A DNA stretch of 64,000 nt. Origin: Clostridia bacterium (GTDB taxonomy: Bacteria; Bacillota; Clostridia; Oscillospirales; Butyricicoccaceae). Positions 16,471 through 26,011 of the stretch are shown piece after piece; the first letter of the stretch is position 1; each line of letters starts with the position of its first letter. Below the pieces are notes generated by a model. That model did not search any database, was not told where the DNA came from, and saw nothing but the letters and a program-made list of their open reading frames with translations. Position numbers and translations under genes: made by a program. The DNA is taken from positions 1 to 64,000 of the forward strand of contig JAQXOO010000023.1 in NCBI GenBank assembly GCA_029099685.1, read 5' to 3'.

Positions 16471-16498
16471 ATTTTAAGGTGTTTTTGCCGGATGTCAA
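16471..16498 (-). promoter_or_regulatory. Strong sigma-A promoter of the Cys-rich membrane protein gene
   Basis: On the minus strand TTGACA (16498-16493) and TAAAAT (16476-16471) are 16 bases apart. Transcription should start near 16464, downstream of the ATG cluster at 16472-16462, which decides in favour of the TTG start at 16430. Confidence 0.8.
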
Positions 16499-16782
16499 GT
16501 GCCGGACCAACAGTCCCATCGGAAAACCGTTCCCACTGCGCCGGCGCCGTTCATTTGTCAAAATCATTGGCTAACATGACCATAAACGGTTATCATTATT
16601 TGTGCATATCCTCCAGCCTTGCTGTAATCTTAAGAAAACTTTAGAATTGAACCTATGGTGAATTCTGAAAAAAATGATATGATAAAAGAAACTGTGAGCG
16701 TGTGGCGGGAACTTTTGAAGACAAGGCCCGGTCCAACCTATCAGAAAATCAATATAGGAACCATATAGGAGGCACATCTATT
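16499..16782. other. Divergent intergenic region before the transporter operon
   Basis: About 280 bases with lower GC than the neighbours. I see no gene. TTGAAC at 16647 and TATGAT at 16678 are promoter-like, but their spacing (25 bases) is wrong for a pair. The plus-strand start site of the binding-protein operon is therefore undecided. The ribosome binding site TAGGAGG at 16766-16772 is clear. Confidence 0.5.
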
Positions 16783-19143
16783 ATGAAAATGAAGCGGTTG
16801 GCCGCATTGCTGATGAGCTGCGTATTGTTACTGGGCCTGTTGTCCGGCTGCGGCGACAGCCAGCAGGAGCCCCAGTCCATCATTACCTATGTTGCGGATT
16901 ATCACAAGCTTGGGGGCGACATTCAAAGAGTCGGCACCGCCTGCAGCGACGGAACGTCCGTATATTTCATCGGCTATATACCCGGCGGTAAGGAACACTA
17001 TATGGACAATTTCACCGGTGAGATGGTGGAATATGAGTCCGATCAGGCCGCTCTGTTCCGCGTCAATCTGGACGGCACCGGCCTGGAACAGCTGACCGGC
17101 TATGTTGCGTCGGAGATCCCCGCGGACCGTATGGGCAACGTGCAGGTCAACAATATGATGATCGGCCCGGACGGCACCCTGTGGGTGGTGGAAGCCGTCA
17201 ACACGTATTATTATGACGTGCCGGAGGGTTTTGACCCTTCCTCGGGAGATATCTGGCAGTATTATACCCAGGATCTGAACTCCACCATGGTACATAAGCT
17301 CAATCCCGACGGCTCCCGGGCCGAAACCATCGATCTGACCGCTCTGGCGAAGCAGGTGGACGGTTCCGGCTCCGATGGGCAAGACTACTATATCTACAAC
17401 TGCTGCCAGGACAAGGACGGAAACCTGTATTTTTATTACTATGGTTCCCAGTCCACACTGGTGGTGGCCGATCCCAGCGGAAAGCTGCTGTTCTCTGTCC
17501 CTGAAGACAATATCAGCGGCAACATGGTCCGTCTCAATGACGGCCGCGTAGCAGTCATGTGCTATGGCGAAAACATGGAAATGCGCACGGTGGATGTGCA
17601 GGGCAAGGGCTGGGGCGACAGCATCGCCACGCCCGCGGACTATAACAACTTTTACAACGGCTCGGCCGACTATCTCTATTATTACAGCACCAGCAGCAGC
17701 GTGATGGGCTGCAAGGAAGACGGCACCATTGAAAAGCTGTTCACCTGGCTGAACTGCGACCTGAACCAGGATGAACTTCAGGGCGTCACGGTGAACTCCG
17801 TGGAGCAGGTGATCGCCGTCCGCAACGACTGGAGCGGTGACGCGCCTTCCAATGAACTGGTGGTCCTCAACCGCACGGAGATCGCGCCTGAAAACCAGCG
17901 CCAGACGCTGAAACTGGCCGTTATGTGGCTGGGTTATGACCTGCGCAACGATATTCTGGACTTTAATCGCAACAATCCCGACTGCCGCATCGAGGTCCAG
18001 GATTATTCGGAATTCAACACTTCCGATGACTATCAGGCAGGTATGACCAAGTTGACCACGGAGATCATCAGCGGCAAGATGCCGGACATTTTGGCCGTGG
18101 ACGGCCTGCCGCTGAAGCAGTATGGCGCCAAGGGCCTTCTGGAAAATCTGCTGCCCTATCTGGATGCGGATACCGAACTGGGCGGAAGGGAAGCGCTGGT
18201 GCAGCCGGTGCTCAACGCCATGCTGCAGGACGGTAAACTGTATCAGGTAGCCAGCAACTTTGGCGTCAACACCGCCACTACCAGCAAAAGGCTGGCGGGC
18301 GACGTTACCGGCTGGACGCTGAGCGAGGCCCGTGCCGCGCTGGAACAGCTGCCTGAGGGCGCTACCCTCATGGATGCCTATACCACGCGTGAGACTCTGC
18401 TGCGGGTGCTTTGCAACTGGAATCTGGGAAGCTATGTGAACTGGGAGACCGGCGAGTGCAGCTTTGATACCGGTGAGTTCGCCAAACTGCTGGAGTTCGC
18501 CATGCTGGCGCCCAAAGAAATCAACATCGATGATGACAACTGGCAGGCTTATGAGGAACGCACCCGCATCCGGGAGGGTATGCAGCTCATGTCTGTGTCC
18601 AGCTTCTATGACTGGTACAGCATCCTGGATCAGAAAGCCAATTGGGGCGACGACCTGATCTATGTGGGTATGCCTTCTGAAGACCGGAACGGCAATTCCT
18701 TCTCGCTGGATTCCGGTTTGGCCATGTCCAGCAAATGCGCAAACAAGGATGCCGCCTGGAAGTTCCTGCGCGGCCGTCTGACGGGTGACAACAACTACCG
18801 GTGGTCGTTCCCCATCAATCAGTCGGCGTTTGATGCCTTTATGAAGGAAGCCATGACGCCTGATACCTATACCGATGAGAACGGCAACGTGGTGGAATAT
18901 CCCAAGCTGGAGTACACGGATGCAACCGGCGAGACCGTTCAGATCATGGCCATGACTCAGGAAGACTATGACCAGTTTATGGAACTGCTGAAATCCACCA
19001 CCAAGCTGGCGGACTATGACGAGGCCATCATGAATATCGTCATGGACGAGGCACAGGCCTTCCTGGACGGCAATCGGTCGGCGGATGACGTGGCCAAGGC
19101 AGTGCAGAGCAAGGTGAAGCTCCATGTTAACGAGCAAAGATAA
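16783..19143 (+). CDS. Large solute-binding lipoprotein with N-terminal propeller-like region
   Basis: A 786-residue lipoprotein (lipobox GLLSGC, Cys23). After the anchor, residues about 30-370 show repeated blade-like units: DGTSVYFIGY, ALFRVNLDGTGLEQL, GPDGTLWVVE, HKLNPDGSRAE, DKDGNLYFYYYG and KEDGTIEKLF. These fit a beta-propeller sensor. Residues about 385-786 form a family-1 solute-binding protein: TLKLAVMWLGYDLRNDILDF at the start, then SGKMPDILAVDGLPLKQYGAKGLLENLLPY, and a C-terminal helical lobe. The length is about twice that of ordinary binding proteins. ATG 16783 follows GGAGG; the track extension is not needed. It heads a six-gene operon. The ligand is probably a sugar or glycan, by permease family. 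Confidence 0.88.
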   Translation: MKMKRLAALLMSCVLLLGLLSGCGDSQQEPQSIITYVADYHKLGGDIQRVGTACSDGTSVYFIGYIPGGKEHYMDNFTGEMVEYESDQAALFRVNLDGTGLEQLTGYVASEIPADRMGNVQVNNMMIGPDGTLWVVEAVNTYYYDVPEGFDPSSGDIWQYYTQDLNSTMVHKLNPDGSRAETIDLTALAKQVDGSGSDGQDYYIYNCCQDKDGNLYFYYYGSQSTLVVADPSGKLLFSVPEDNISGNMVRLNDGRVAVMCYGENMEMRTVDVQGKGWGDSIATPADYNNFYNGSADYLYYYSTSSSVMGCKEDGTIEKLFTWLNCDLNQDELQGVTVNSVEQVIAVRNDWSGDAPSNELVVLNRTEIAPENQRQTLKLAVMWLGYDLRNDILDFNRNNPDCRIEVQDYSEFNTSDDYQAGMTKLTTEIISGKMPDILAVDGLPLKQYGAKGLLENLLPYLDADTELGGREALVQPVLNAMLQDGKLYQVASNFGVNTATTSKRLAGDVTGWTLSEARAALEQLPEGATLMDAYTTRETLLRVLCNWNLGSYVNWETGECSFDTGEFAKLLEFAMLAPKEINIDDDNWQAYEERTRIREGMQLMSVSSFYDWYSILDQKANWGDDLIYVGMPSEDRNGNSFSLDSGLAMSSKCANKDAAWKFLRGRLTGDNNYRWSFPINQSAFDAFMKEAMTPDTYTDENGNVVEYPKLEYTDATGETVQIMAMTQEDYDQFMELLKSTTKLADYDEAIMNIVMDEAQAFLDGNRSADDVAKAVQSKVKLHVNEQR

Positions 19144-20047
19144 TGCCCCGGCCAGTGCGCAGTTCCGCAGACAACGCTGGTCCAAAAGCAAGCGGAAAGA
19201 TTTCCTGCAAAGCGTGGCATTTCTGACCCCGAGTGTTTTAGGTGTTCTGCTGTTCTTTGTGGTCCCGTTCGGCATTGTGATCTATTATTCCTTCATCAGC
19301 GGCTCGTCAGACGGGGAGTTTGTGTTTCTGGACAACTATAAAGAGCTGTTCCACAACTACGCTTTTCGCACAGCGGCCAAAAATACCGCCACCTTTTCAC
19401 TGATGGCGGTACCGCTGGCGGTGATCCTGGGGTTGGCGCTGGCACTGCTGCTGGAAGCCAGGATCCCCGGAAAAAGTATGTTCCGCACCTTCTTTCTCAG
19501 CCCCATGATGGTGCCTGTGGCCTCCGTGGTACTGGTTTGGCAGGTCATCTTTCACCAAAGCGGCACGCTGAATCAAGTGCTGTCCGTCTTTGGCGTGGAG
19601 GCGATCGACTGGCTCAATTCTCCTTACTGCCAGCTTGTGGTGGTGCTGCTGTTTTTGTGGAAGAACCTGGGCTACAACATGATCCTGTTCATGGCGGCCC
19701 TGGCCAATATTCCAAAGGAGCTTTTGGAAGTGGCCGACGTGGAGGGCGCTTCCGCCGCCCACAAGTTCTTTCACATCAAACTGCGGTACCTGTCGCCCAC
19801 CGTGCTGTTCGTCACCATTTTGTCCATGATCAACTCCTTCAAGGTGTTCCGCGAGGTGTTTTTGCTGGCTGGCAGCTATCCCTACGAAGGGCTGTATACC
19901 CTGCAGCACTTTATGAACAACACCTTTGTGTCGCTGAATTATCAGAAGCTGTCGGCGGCGGCCGTGCTGCTGGCGCTGGTGATGATCGTGCTGATCGCGC
20001 TTCTGTTTAAGGCGGAGGATCTCTTCGGAAAGGATGTGGAAGGATGA
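19124..20047 (+). CDS. Carbohydrate-type ABC importer permease (MalF/UgpA family)
   Basis: A 307-residue permease with six helices. The start FLQSVAFLTPSVLGVLLFFV and the long second segment are typical of UgpA/LacF subunits. The coupling (EAA) loop is EVADVEGASAAHKFFHIKLR, followed by LSPTVLFV. The ATG at 19124 lies 20 bases inside the end of the binding-protein gene, indicating coupled translation. It pairs with the following permease to form the channel of a CUT1-type importer. Substrates of this class are usually oligosaccharides or glycerol phosphates; which one is not visible. Confidence 0.93.
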   Translation: MLTSKDNAPASAQFRRQRWSKSKRKDFLQSVAFLTPSVLGVLLFFVVPFGIVIYYSFISGSSDGEFVFLDNYKELFHNYAFRTAAKNTATFSLMAVPLAVILGLALALLLEARIPGKSMFRTFFLSPMMVPVASVVLVWQVIFHQSGTLNQVLSVFGVEAIDWLNSPYCQLVVVLLFLWKNLGYNMILFMAALANIPKELLEVADVEGASAAHKFFHIKLRYLSPTVLFVTILSMINSFKVFREVFLLAGSYPYEGLYTLQHFMNNTFVSLNYQKLSAAAVLLALVMIVLIALLFKAEDLFGKDVEG

Positions 20048-20928
20048 AGCGGACGAAAGCTCTTGTTCGCAAATGCTTTTTGACCTTTGTATCCGCCCTG
20101 TTCGCTATATCCTTTCTGATGCCTACTGTGCTGACGATCAGCAATTCCTTCATGACACAAGCTGAGATCAAGGCCAACTACGGTTCGGTGTTCGCCGCGG
20201 CTGAGGCAGGGAAGACCTACATCTCGGAATCAGTCAATCTGAAGTTCATTCCCGACAAGGTGAGCCTGTCCCAGTACATCACCACCTTTATCAAAAGTCC
20301 CGAATACCTGCTGAAATTCTGGAACTCTGTAATTTTGGTGGTACCCATCGTGCTTCTGCAGGTCTCTGTGGCGGCTGTAGCCTCCTACGGCTTCAGCCGC
20401 TGGCGGGGAAAGGTGCGGGATTCCATTTTCTTCTTTTATGTGATTCTGATGCTGATGCCCTATCAGGTGACGCTGGTGCCCAACTATCTGGTCTCTGACT
20501 GGCTGGGGCTGCTGAACACCCGCTGGGCGATCATTTTTCCCGGGGCGTTCGCACCGTTTTCTGTGTTTCTGCTGACGAAGTTTATGCGGCGCATCCCCGT
20601 CTCCCAGATCGAGGCCGCTAAGCTGGACGGCTCCAGCGAGTGGCAGATCTTTACCCGCATCTATCTGCCCCAGTGCCGCAGCGCGCTGTATTCCATCGCC
20701 ATTCTCGTGTTTATCGACTACTGGAACATGGTGGAGCAGCCGCTGATCCTGCTGAATGACACGGAATTGCAGCCGCTGTCGGTCTATCTTTCCTCCATCA
20801 ATGCCGGAGAGATCGGCCTGGCCTTTGCCGTGGCCACGATTTATATGATCCCGTCGCTGCTGCTGTTCCTGCACGGCGAAGAATACCTGGTCGAGGGCAT
20901 TGCCCAGTCCGGTTCTGTGAAAGGTTAA
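20044..20928 (+). CDS. Carbohydrate-type ABC importer permease (MalG/UgpE family)
   Basis: Second channel subunit, 294 residues, six helices. The EAA loop is IEAAKLDGSSEWQIFTRIYLP, and the upstream segment FPGAFAPFSVFLLTKFMRRIP is the usual MalG pattern. The ATG overlaps the first permease stop. One unusual point is the extracellular stretch after helix one (TQAEIKANYGSVFAAAEAGK...VNLKFIPDKVSLSQY), which is longer than in most MalG proteins and could be a contact for the adaptor and MacB-like proteins encoded next. The C-terminus EEYLVEGIAQSGSVKG is the classic end of the family. Confidence 0.92.
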   Translation: MKRTKALVRKCFLTFVSALFAISFLMPTVLTISNSFMTQAEIKANYGSVFAAAEAGKTYISESVNLKFIPDKVSLSQYITTFIKSPEYLLKFWNSVILVVPIVLLQVSVAAVASYGFSRWRGKVRDSIFFFYVILMLMPYQVTLVPNYLVSDWLGLLNTRWAIIFPGAFAPFSVFLLTKFMRRIPVSQIEAAKLDGSSEWQIFTRIYLPQCRSALYSIAILVFIDYWNMVEQPLILLNDTELQPLSVYLSSINAGEIGLAFAVATIYMIPSLLLFLHGEEYLVEGIAQSGSVKG

Positions 20929-20938
20929 GGTAAACACT

Positions 20939-22930
20939 ATGGAAGAACAAGTTGTGAAGAAAAGAGGCTGGGTCAAAAACGCCGTCATTGCGTTTCTCAG
21001 CATTATGCTGGTGCTGACCTTTTTCTCCAATACCATCATGAACCGCTCTCTGCCCGAGGTGGCCACTGCCTTTGTGGAATCGGGCACCATCAACGCCAAG
21101 ATCCGCGGCAGCGGCACCGTGTCTGCCGGGGAAAGCTATGATGTCGTGATGGATCAGACCCGCAAGGTGAGCAGCGTCCTGGTAAAGGTGGGCGACCTGG
21201 TGGAGACCGGCGATGTTCTCTTCACCCTGTCGGAAACCGAGAGCGACGAGCTCAAGCAGGCGCAGGATACTCTGGAGGATATGCGTCTCAACTATCAAAA
21301 GTCCGTGCTGAATATGGACAGCGCCGATTACGCCCAGGAAAACCGCAATATCCAAAAGGCCCGGGAGGCTCTGACGGAAGCAAAGGCGGAAATGGAGAAC
21401 TGCGCCGTCAGCGATGACCAGATCTATCAGGCGCAGATGACTCTGAAAGAAGCCCAGCGGGCCAAAAAGGACCTGGAAGACGCACTGAAAAAGCTGCAGG
21501 ACGACCGGTCCGAAAGCGCAAGCCGGTATGATACCCTGGAGGCGCAGATCACCGCCTGGGAAAAAGAGTGCGAGACCCTGTCCGATGCCATTGACGGCTA
21601 TGAAAAGCAGATCCGCAGTCTGAAGGCCGGTACCGGCAACCTGGCAGGAGATCTGAAAAATGCAAAAGACGAGCTGAAAGCGTGTCAGAAGACCTATGCG
21701 GATCTCCGAATTACCTACGGCACCTACTATGATTCTTTAATGGAAAAAGCAAAAGAGATTGCCGCAGGCAATGATATCGTTATCCAAATGGCGGCTTTGG
21801 CAAACAAGGATGATGCTGTCCGTGAGGAAAAAATAGCCTTTGAAAAACTACAGCCCGCTGTGGACGCCGTGGACGCCGCCCAGGCCAAAGTGGATACCCT
21901 GCAGGCCCTGGTCGACGGGCAGTCTTCTGTTCAGGCCCAGATCAGCCAGCTGGAAGAGACCCTGAGCCAGGCGGAAGATGATTACAGCAGCCGCAAAAAG
22001 GATATCAAGTCGGCTAAGCGCGAACTGAGCGATCTGGAAGACGAAGTGGCCGACTATAAGGAAGAAGAAGACTGGTACGAACAGCAGATCGATTCTGCAG
22101 GCGAGAATGTGGAGACGCTTTCCGACCAGTATGACCAGCTGAAGCAGCTGAAAAGCAATTACAAGGCCGCGGAGGAGCGGGTAAAGGACTGCCAGAACAG
22201 TCTGGACGACCTGCTATTCGCTCTGGCCGAGCAGAAAAAGTCTGACGGAAAGACGGCCGCGTCTCAGCAGTTGGATCTGGAAAAGGCCCGGAAGGACATC
22301 CAGGAGCAGGAGGAGCGTGTGGCCGAACTGAAAGCCAATGCTCTGGGCGCCGAGGTTACCGCCAAGGTCTCCGGTCAGATCAGCTCCCTCAATGTCACCG
22401 CCGGCCGTGACGCCGGAGCGGGGGAGACCCTTGCCGTCATCGAGGTGGTGGACCGGGGCTATACCGTCCGCCTGCCGGTGACCATCGAGCAGAGCCAAAA
22501 GGTCCGTCTGGGTGACAAGGCCAGCGTTACCAACTACTATTGGGGCCAGCAGATCGATGCCACCTTGACCCAGATCATCAATGACCCCAGCAATCCCGGA
22601 AAAGGCAAGCTGCTGGTGTTCACCCTTACCGGCGATATCTCCAGCGGTCAGAACATCACGCTGTCGGTGGGTGAAAAAAGCGCTAATTATGACGCCATCG
22701 TGCCCAACAGCGCACTCCGCACCGATACCAACGGCACGTTTGTGCTGGTAGTCATGGCCAAGTCCAGTCCGCTGGGCAACCGGTATATCGCCACCCGGGT
22801 GGATGTCCAGGTCCTGGCTCAGGACGACACCACCGCAGCCGTCTCCGGCCTGTCCTTCGGCGACTATGTCATCACCACCTCCAGCAAGCCTCTGGAGGCC
22901 GGTATGCAGGTCAACATGGTGGAGAATTAA
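20939..22930 (+). CDS. HlyD/MacA-type membrane adaptor with very long coiled coil
   Basis: A 663-residue protein anchored by one N-terminal helix (about 13-31). A first half-lipoyl segment, GSGTVSAGESYDVVMDQTRKVSSVLVKVGDLVETGDVLF, is followed by about 370 residues of coiled coil (residues 95-465, full of Glu, Lys, Leu and Gln heptads). The second lipoyl half (AKVSGQISSLNVTAGRDAGAGETLAVIE) and beta-barrel regions end at the C-terminus. Such adaptors normally link efflux pumps to the outside. Here the gene stands inside a sugar-importer operon, 10 bases after the second permease. In a Gram-positive cell the coiled coil could span the wall. The role in import is unexplained. Confidence 0.9.
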   Translation: MEEQVVKKRGWVKNAVIAFLSIMLVLTFFSNTIMNRSLPEVATAFVESGTINAKIRGSGTVSAGESYDVVMDQTRKVSSVLVKVGDLVETGDVLFTLSETESDELKQAQDTLEDMRLNYQKSVLNMDSADYAQENRNIQKAREALTEAKAEMENCAVSDDQIYQAQMTLKEAQRAKKDLEDALKKLQDDRSESASRYDTLEAQITAWEKECETLSDAIDGYEKQIRSLKAGTGNLAGDLKNAKDELKACQKTYADLRITYGTYYDSLMEKAKEIAAGNDIVIQMAALANKDDAVREEKIAFEKLQPAVDAVDAAQAKVDTLQALVDGQSSVQAQISQLEETLSQAEDDYSSRKKDIKSAKRELSDLEDEVADYKEEEDWYEQQIDSAGENVETLSDQYDQLKQLKSNYKAAEERVKDCQNSLDDLLFALAEQKKSDGKTAASQQLDLEKARKDIQEQEERVAELKANALGAEVTAKVSGQISSLNVTAGRDAGAGETLAVIEVVDRGYTVRLPVTIEQSQKVRLGDKASVTNYYWGQQIDATLTQIINDPSNPGKGKLLVFTLTGDISSGQNITLSVGEKSANYDAIVPNSALRTDTNGTFVLVVMAKSSPLGNRYIATRVDVQVLAQDDTTAAVSGLSFGDYVITTSSKPLEAGMQVNMVEN

Positions 22931-23998
22931 ATGAAAAAGATCACACTTTCAAAAAAGTGGATATTTTGGAGCGTAAACGCCCTGCTGGCGGTGCTGGCGG
23001 CGGTTTGTGTCCTCATCAGCTGCGCTGTACAGAACGCGCTTCCCACGCTGAACGCCGCGGAAACCTGGGCCGGGACCAGCGAAATGGCGTTCGCGCAGAT
23101 CGGCTGTTATCTTCCCAATGACCAGCCGGTGCAGGAGGAGGACGTTTGGCAATTCCGTCAAACGCTGAACAGCAAGCTGACGGAAGCCTCTCTCACAGCC
23201 CCGGAAAACGGCAGTCTCTATACCGACGCCTATTCCGGGCAGGGCACGCTGACGGTCACCGGCAAGCGCGGGTCCGCTCAGGTGAAGGTCATCGGCACCG
23301 GAGGCGATTTCTTCCGTTTTCACCCCCTGCCCCTGCGGTCGGGAAGCTATCTCACGGAACAGGATCTGATGCAGGACCGGGTCCTTCTGGACGAGGAACT
23401 GGCCTGGATGCTCTTTGGCAGCAATGACCTTACGGGACTTTCCGTGACCATCGGCGACGCGGATTATTACATCGCGGGCGTGGTATCCCGGGAGGATGAC
23501 CGCTACAGCCGGCTGGCCTATACGGACGGCGCGGGAATGTTCATGTCCTTTTCCGCGCTGAAAGCCTGCCTGCCCGACACCGGTATCAGCTGCTATGAGA
23601 TTGTGTTGCCCAATCCCATCACCTCCTTTGCCAAAAACCTGGTTTCCGAAAGCTTTCCGCTGAAAAACGGCGTTTTGGTGGAAAACAGCAGCCGGTATTC
23701 CCTGGGAAATCTGCTGTCTGTGATCGGCGATTTCGGCAAGCGGAGCATGGGCCTCAACGGCATCATTTATCCCTACTGGGAAAACGCGGTCCGCCTGACC
23801 GAAGATTACGCGGCACTGCTGCTGGTACTGACGGTCCTGTTTGCCGTCACACCGGCGGTCAGTGTGGCGGTCACCGCCGTCCGCTGGCTGCGGAAGCTCT
23901 GGAAAAAGAGCAGATCCGCCGTCAAAACCAGGATCACGGAAGGTATCGAGCACCACCGTGAGCAGAAATGGCAGGCTGCCGCCGGAAAGAAGGAGTAA
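22931..23998 (+). CDS. Two-helix membrane protein with MacB-like extracellular domain
   Basis: A 355-residue protein with one helix at each end (about 11-31 and 296-318) and a large outside domain between them. The middle resembles the MacB periplasmic core: [67 protein letters not shown] (normally 'vlvigetvaeklFgs..pvGk.i.i.g..f.vvGv'). It lacks the four-helix FtsX core and any ATPase, so it cannot be a complete MacB transporter. Its ATG directly follows the adaptor stop codon. It presumably partners the adaptor, on the outer face of the membrane. Assignment is by motif resemblance. Confidence 0.78.
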   Translation: MKKITLSKKWIFWSVNALLAVLAAVCVLISCAVQNALPTLNAAETWAGTSEMAFAQIGCYLPNDQPVQEEDVWQFRQTLNSKLTEASLTAPENGSLYTDAYSGQGTLTVTGKRGSAQVKVIGTGGDFFRFHPLPLRSGSYLTEQDLMQDRVLLDEELAWMLFGSNDLTGLSVTIGDADYYIAGVVSREDDRYSRLAYTDGAGMFMSFSALKACLPDTGISCYEIVLPNPITSFAKNLVSESFPLKNGVLVENSSRYSLGNLLSVIGDFGKRSMGLNGIIYPYWENAVRLTEDYAALLLVLTVLFAVTPAVSVAVTAVRWLRKLWKKSRSAVKTRITEGIEHHREQKWQAAAGKKE

Positions 23999-24000
23999 GC

Positions 24001-25170
24001 ATGGCAAGCGTACGATTTGAAAATATCAGCAAAGTCTTTGACAAGAACGTTACGGCGGTTGCCGAGTTTGATCTGGAGATCCGCGACAAGGAGTTCGTGG
24101 TGCTGGTGGGGCCTTCCGGCTGCGGAAAGTCCACCACCCTGCGAATGATCGCCGGGCTGGAGCGTCCCACGTCCGGCAAGCTCTACATAGGCGACACCCT
24201 GGTAAACGATGTGGCGCCCAAGGACCGGGACATCGCCATGGTCTTCCAGAACTACGCCCTGTATCCCCACATGACGGTTTATGAGAACATTGCCTATGGT
24301 TTGCGTCTGCGAAAGTTTCCCAAGCGTGTCATCGATGAAAAGGTGCGGGAAGCCGCCCGCAGCCTGGATATCACCGAGCTGCTGGACCGCAAGCCCAAGG
24401 CCTTGTCCGGCGGCCAGCGGCAGCGCGTAGCCATCGGCCGGGCCATCGTGCGGGAGCCCAAGGTGTTTCTCATGGACGAACCCCTTTCCAATCTGGACGC
24501 CAAGCTGCGCAATCAGATGCGCGCCGAGATCCTGACCCTGCGCAAACGCATTGACACCACCTTTGTGTATGTCACGCATGACCAGACCGAGGCCATGACG
24601 CTGGGCGACCGCATCGTCATCATGAAGGACGGCTTCATCCAGCAGGTGGGCACGCCCCGGGAGGTGTTTGCCCATCCCGCCAACCAGTTCGTGGGCGGAT
24701 TCATCGGTACGCCTCAGATGAACTTTTTCCAGGGCAAGCTGCTCAAGGAAAACGGGCGCTTCTGGGCGCAGGTAGGCACGTACCAGGTACAGCTGTCCGA
24801 TGAAAAGCAGGAGCGCCTGTTTGCCGCCGATGTGCAGCCGCAGCAGGTGACCGTGGGCGTTCGTCCCGAGCATCTGCAGTTGGCGAAAGCGGGCATCCCC
24901 GCGGAGCTGGGTGTGCGGGAGATGATGGGCAGTTCGGTGCATCTGCACCTGACTGCCATGGAGCAGGACGTGGTGGCTGTGGTCTCCGGCATGGACGATT
25001 CCGGCCACTTTATGAATGACATTCCCGCCTCCGGGCAGGTCTTCCTGGCTTTTCACGGAAACGCGGTCCATTTGTTTGATCCGGCATCGGAAAACAATCT
25101 GGAATGGCCTTCAAAGCAGCGCAAAGTGGATTCTGAAAATTTCATGGAAGAAACCGTTTTGCCGGATTAA
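24001..25170 (+). CDS. MsmX/UgpC-type ABC importer ATPase
   Basis: ATPase of 389 residues that powers CUT1 sugar importers. Walker A is [18 protein letters not shown], the signature is LSGGQRQRV, Walker B is [16 protein letters not shown], and the H-loop is [15 protein letters not shown]. The C-terminal part (about 240-380) is the TOBE/OB regulatory region, with [10 protein letters not shown]. The start is ATG 24001 after AAGGAGTAAGC, 11 codons inside the track ORF. It is the last gene of the operon. It is uncommon for a MsmX-type ATPase, usually shared and distant, to be encoded with its permeases. This suggests a dedicated complex. Confidence 0.94.
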   Translation: MASVRFENISKVFDKNVTAVAEFDLEIRDKEFVVLVGPSGCGKSTTLRMIAGLERPTSGKLYIGDTLVNDVAPKDRDIAMVFQNYALYPHMTVYENIAYGLRLRKFPKRVIDEKVREAARSLDITELLDRKPKALSGGQRQRVAIGRAIVREPKVFLMDEPLSNLDAKLRNQMRAEILTLRKRIDTTFVYVTHDQTEAMTLGDRIVIMKDGFIQQVGTPREVFAHPANQFVGGFIGTPQMNFFQGKLLKENGRFWAQVGTYQVQLSDEKQERLFAADVQPQQVTVGVRPEHLQLAKAGIPAELGVREMMGSSVHLHLTAMEQDVVAVVSGMDDSGHFMNDIPASGQVFLAFHGNAVHLFDPASENNLEWPSKQRKVDSENFMEETVLPD

Positions 25171-25237
25171 ATTATCGCAAAATGAGAACAGAAAAAGAAA
25201 ACTTCCTGTATTTTAAATAATATCCGAAATATCACAC

Positions 25238-25267
25238 AAACGCCTGGCCGGATGGACAGGCGTTTTT
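25238..25267 (+). terminator. Terminator of the importer/adaptor operon
   Basis: AAACGCCTG / CAGGCGTTT stem with 10-base loop and TTTTT. Confidence 0.85.
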
Positions 25268-25297
25268 ATGAAATAATACAATAATGTATAAAACCGA

Positions 25298-25327
25298 TTG
25301 ACATACGCAGGCATGGTCCTGTATACT
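25298..25327 (+). promoter_or_regulatory. Sigma-A promoter of the rex-hydrogenase operon
   Basis: TTGACA and TATACT with 18-base spacer. I looked for the Rex operator TTGTTAA-N4-TTAACAA nearby and do not see one. A direct repeat ATACTGATT (25324 and 25342) flanks the start region. Confidence 0.8.
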
Positions 25328-25360
25328 GATTTCGGTAAAAAATACTGATTGGAGGGTCCC

Positions 25361-26011
25361 ATGTCCAAATCGGTGTTGTTGTCTGAGCAGGCACTGAACC
25401 GCCTGCCGCGGTATTTGAGTTTTTTAAAGGAGCTTCAGCGGGAGCAGACAGAATATGTGACCGCTCCCACTGTTGCCAAATACCTGGGCCTGAACGAAGT
25501 CCAGGTGCGCAAAGAGCTGTCCTCCATGAGCAGCGTTCCGGGGCGGCCCCGCACCGGCTTCCGGGTAAGCAGTCTGATCGAAAATATGGAAATCTACCTG
25601 GGATACCGGAATGTAGACGATGCTGTGCTGGTAGGCGCCGGGTCTCTGGGCTGCGCATTGCTGGGATACGGCGGCTTTGACCAATGCGGTATCCATATTG
25701 TCGCCGCATTTGACCGAAACGAGGCCCTGGATGGGCTTACGATCCATGACAAGCCCGTGTTATCGGTGCGAAAGCTCACGGACCTGTGCAGCCGGATGAA
25801 GATCCGTATCGGCATCATCACCGTATCTCCGGACCAGGCGCAGACGGTCTGCGACCAGTTGGTAGCCGGCGGTGTGCTGGCGATCTGGAACTTTGCCCCG
25901 GTGCATCTGAAAACACCAAAGGATGTGTTGGTGCGCAACGAAGACCTTTCGTCTTCTCTGGCGCTTTTGGCCCACCAGCTGCAAAACAGGCTGCGGGGAA
26001 AATCTGAATGA
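25361..26011 (+). CDS. rex: Redox-sensing transcriptional repressor Rex
   Basis: Senses the NADH/NAD+ ratio and represses fermentation and hydrogen genes. It has 216 residues. The N-terminal winged helix (1-80) contains LPRYLSFLKEL, SAxxVAxxLGLNEVQVRKEL-like VAKYLGLNEVQVRKEL, and GRPRTGFRV. The Rossmann domain has LVGAGSLGCALLGYGGF (dinucleotide loop), VAAFD, and the C-terminal domain-swap helix. The ATG at 25361 follows TTGGAGG; the TTG at 25349 in the track is part of that site. It overlaps the sensory hydrogenase start, so redox regulator and hydrogenase cluster are one unit. This suggests the cluster is tuned by NADH as well as by hydrogen. Confidence 0.94.
   Translation: MSKSVLLSEQALNRLPRYLSFLKELQREQTEYVTAPTVAKYLGLNEVQVRKELSSMSSVPGRPRTGFRVSSLIENMEIYLGYRNVDDAVLVGAGSLGCALLGYGGFDQCGIHIVAAFDRNEALDGLTIHDKPVLSVRKLTDLCSRMKIRIGIITVSPDQAQTVCDQLVAGGVLAIWNFAPVHLKTPKDVLVRNEDLSSSLALLAHQLQNRLRGKSE

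Noticed and set aside
16828-19275. 815-codon minus-strand ORF opposite the binding lipoprotein
   Set aside because: Antisense shadow; the plus strand has signal peptide, lipobox and family motifs.
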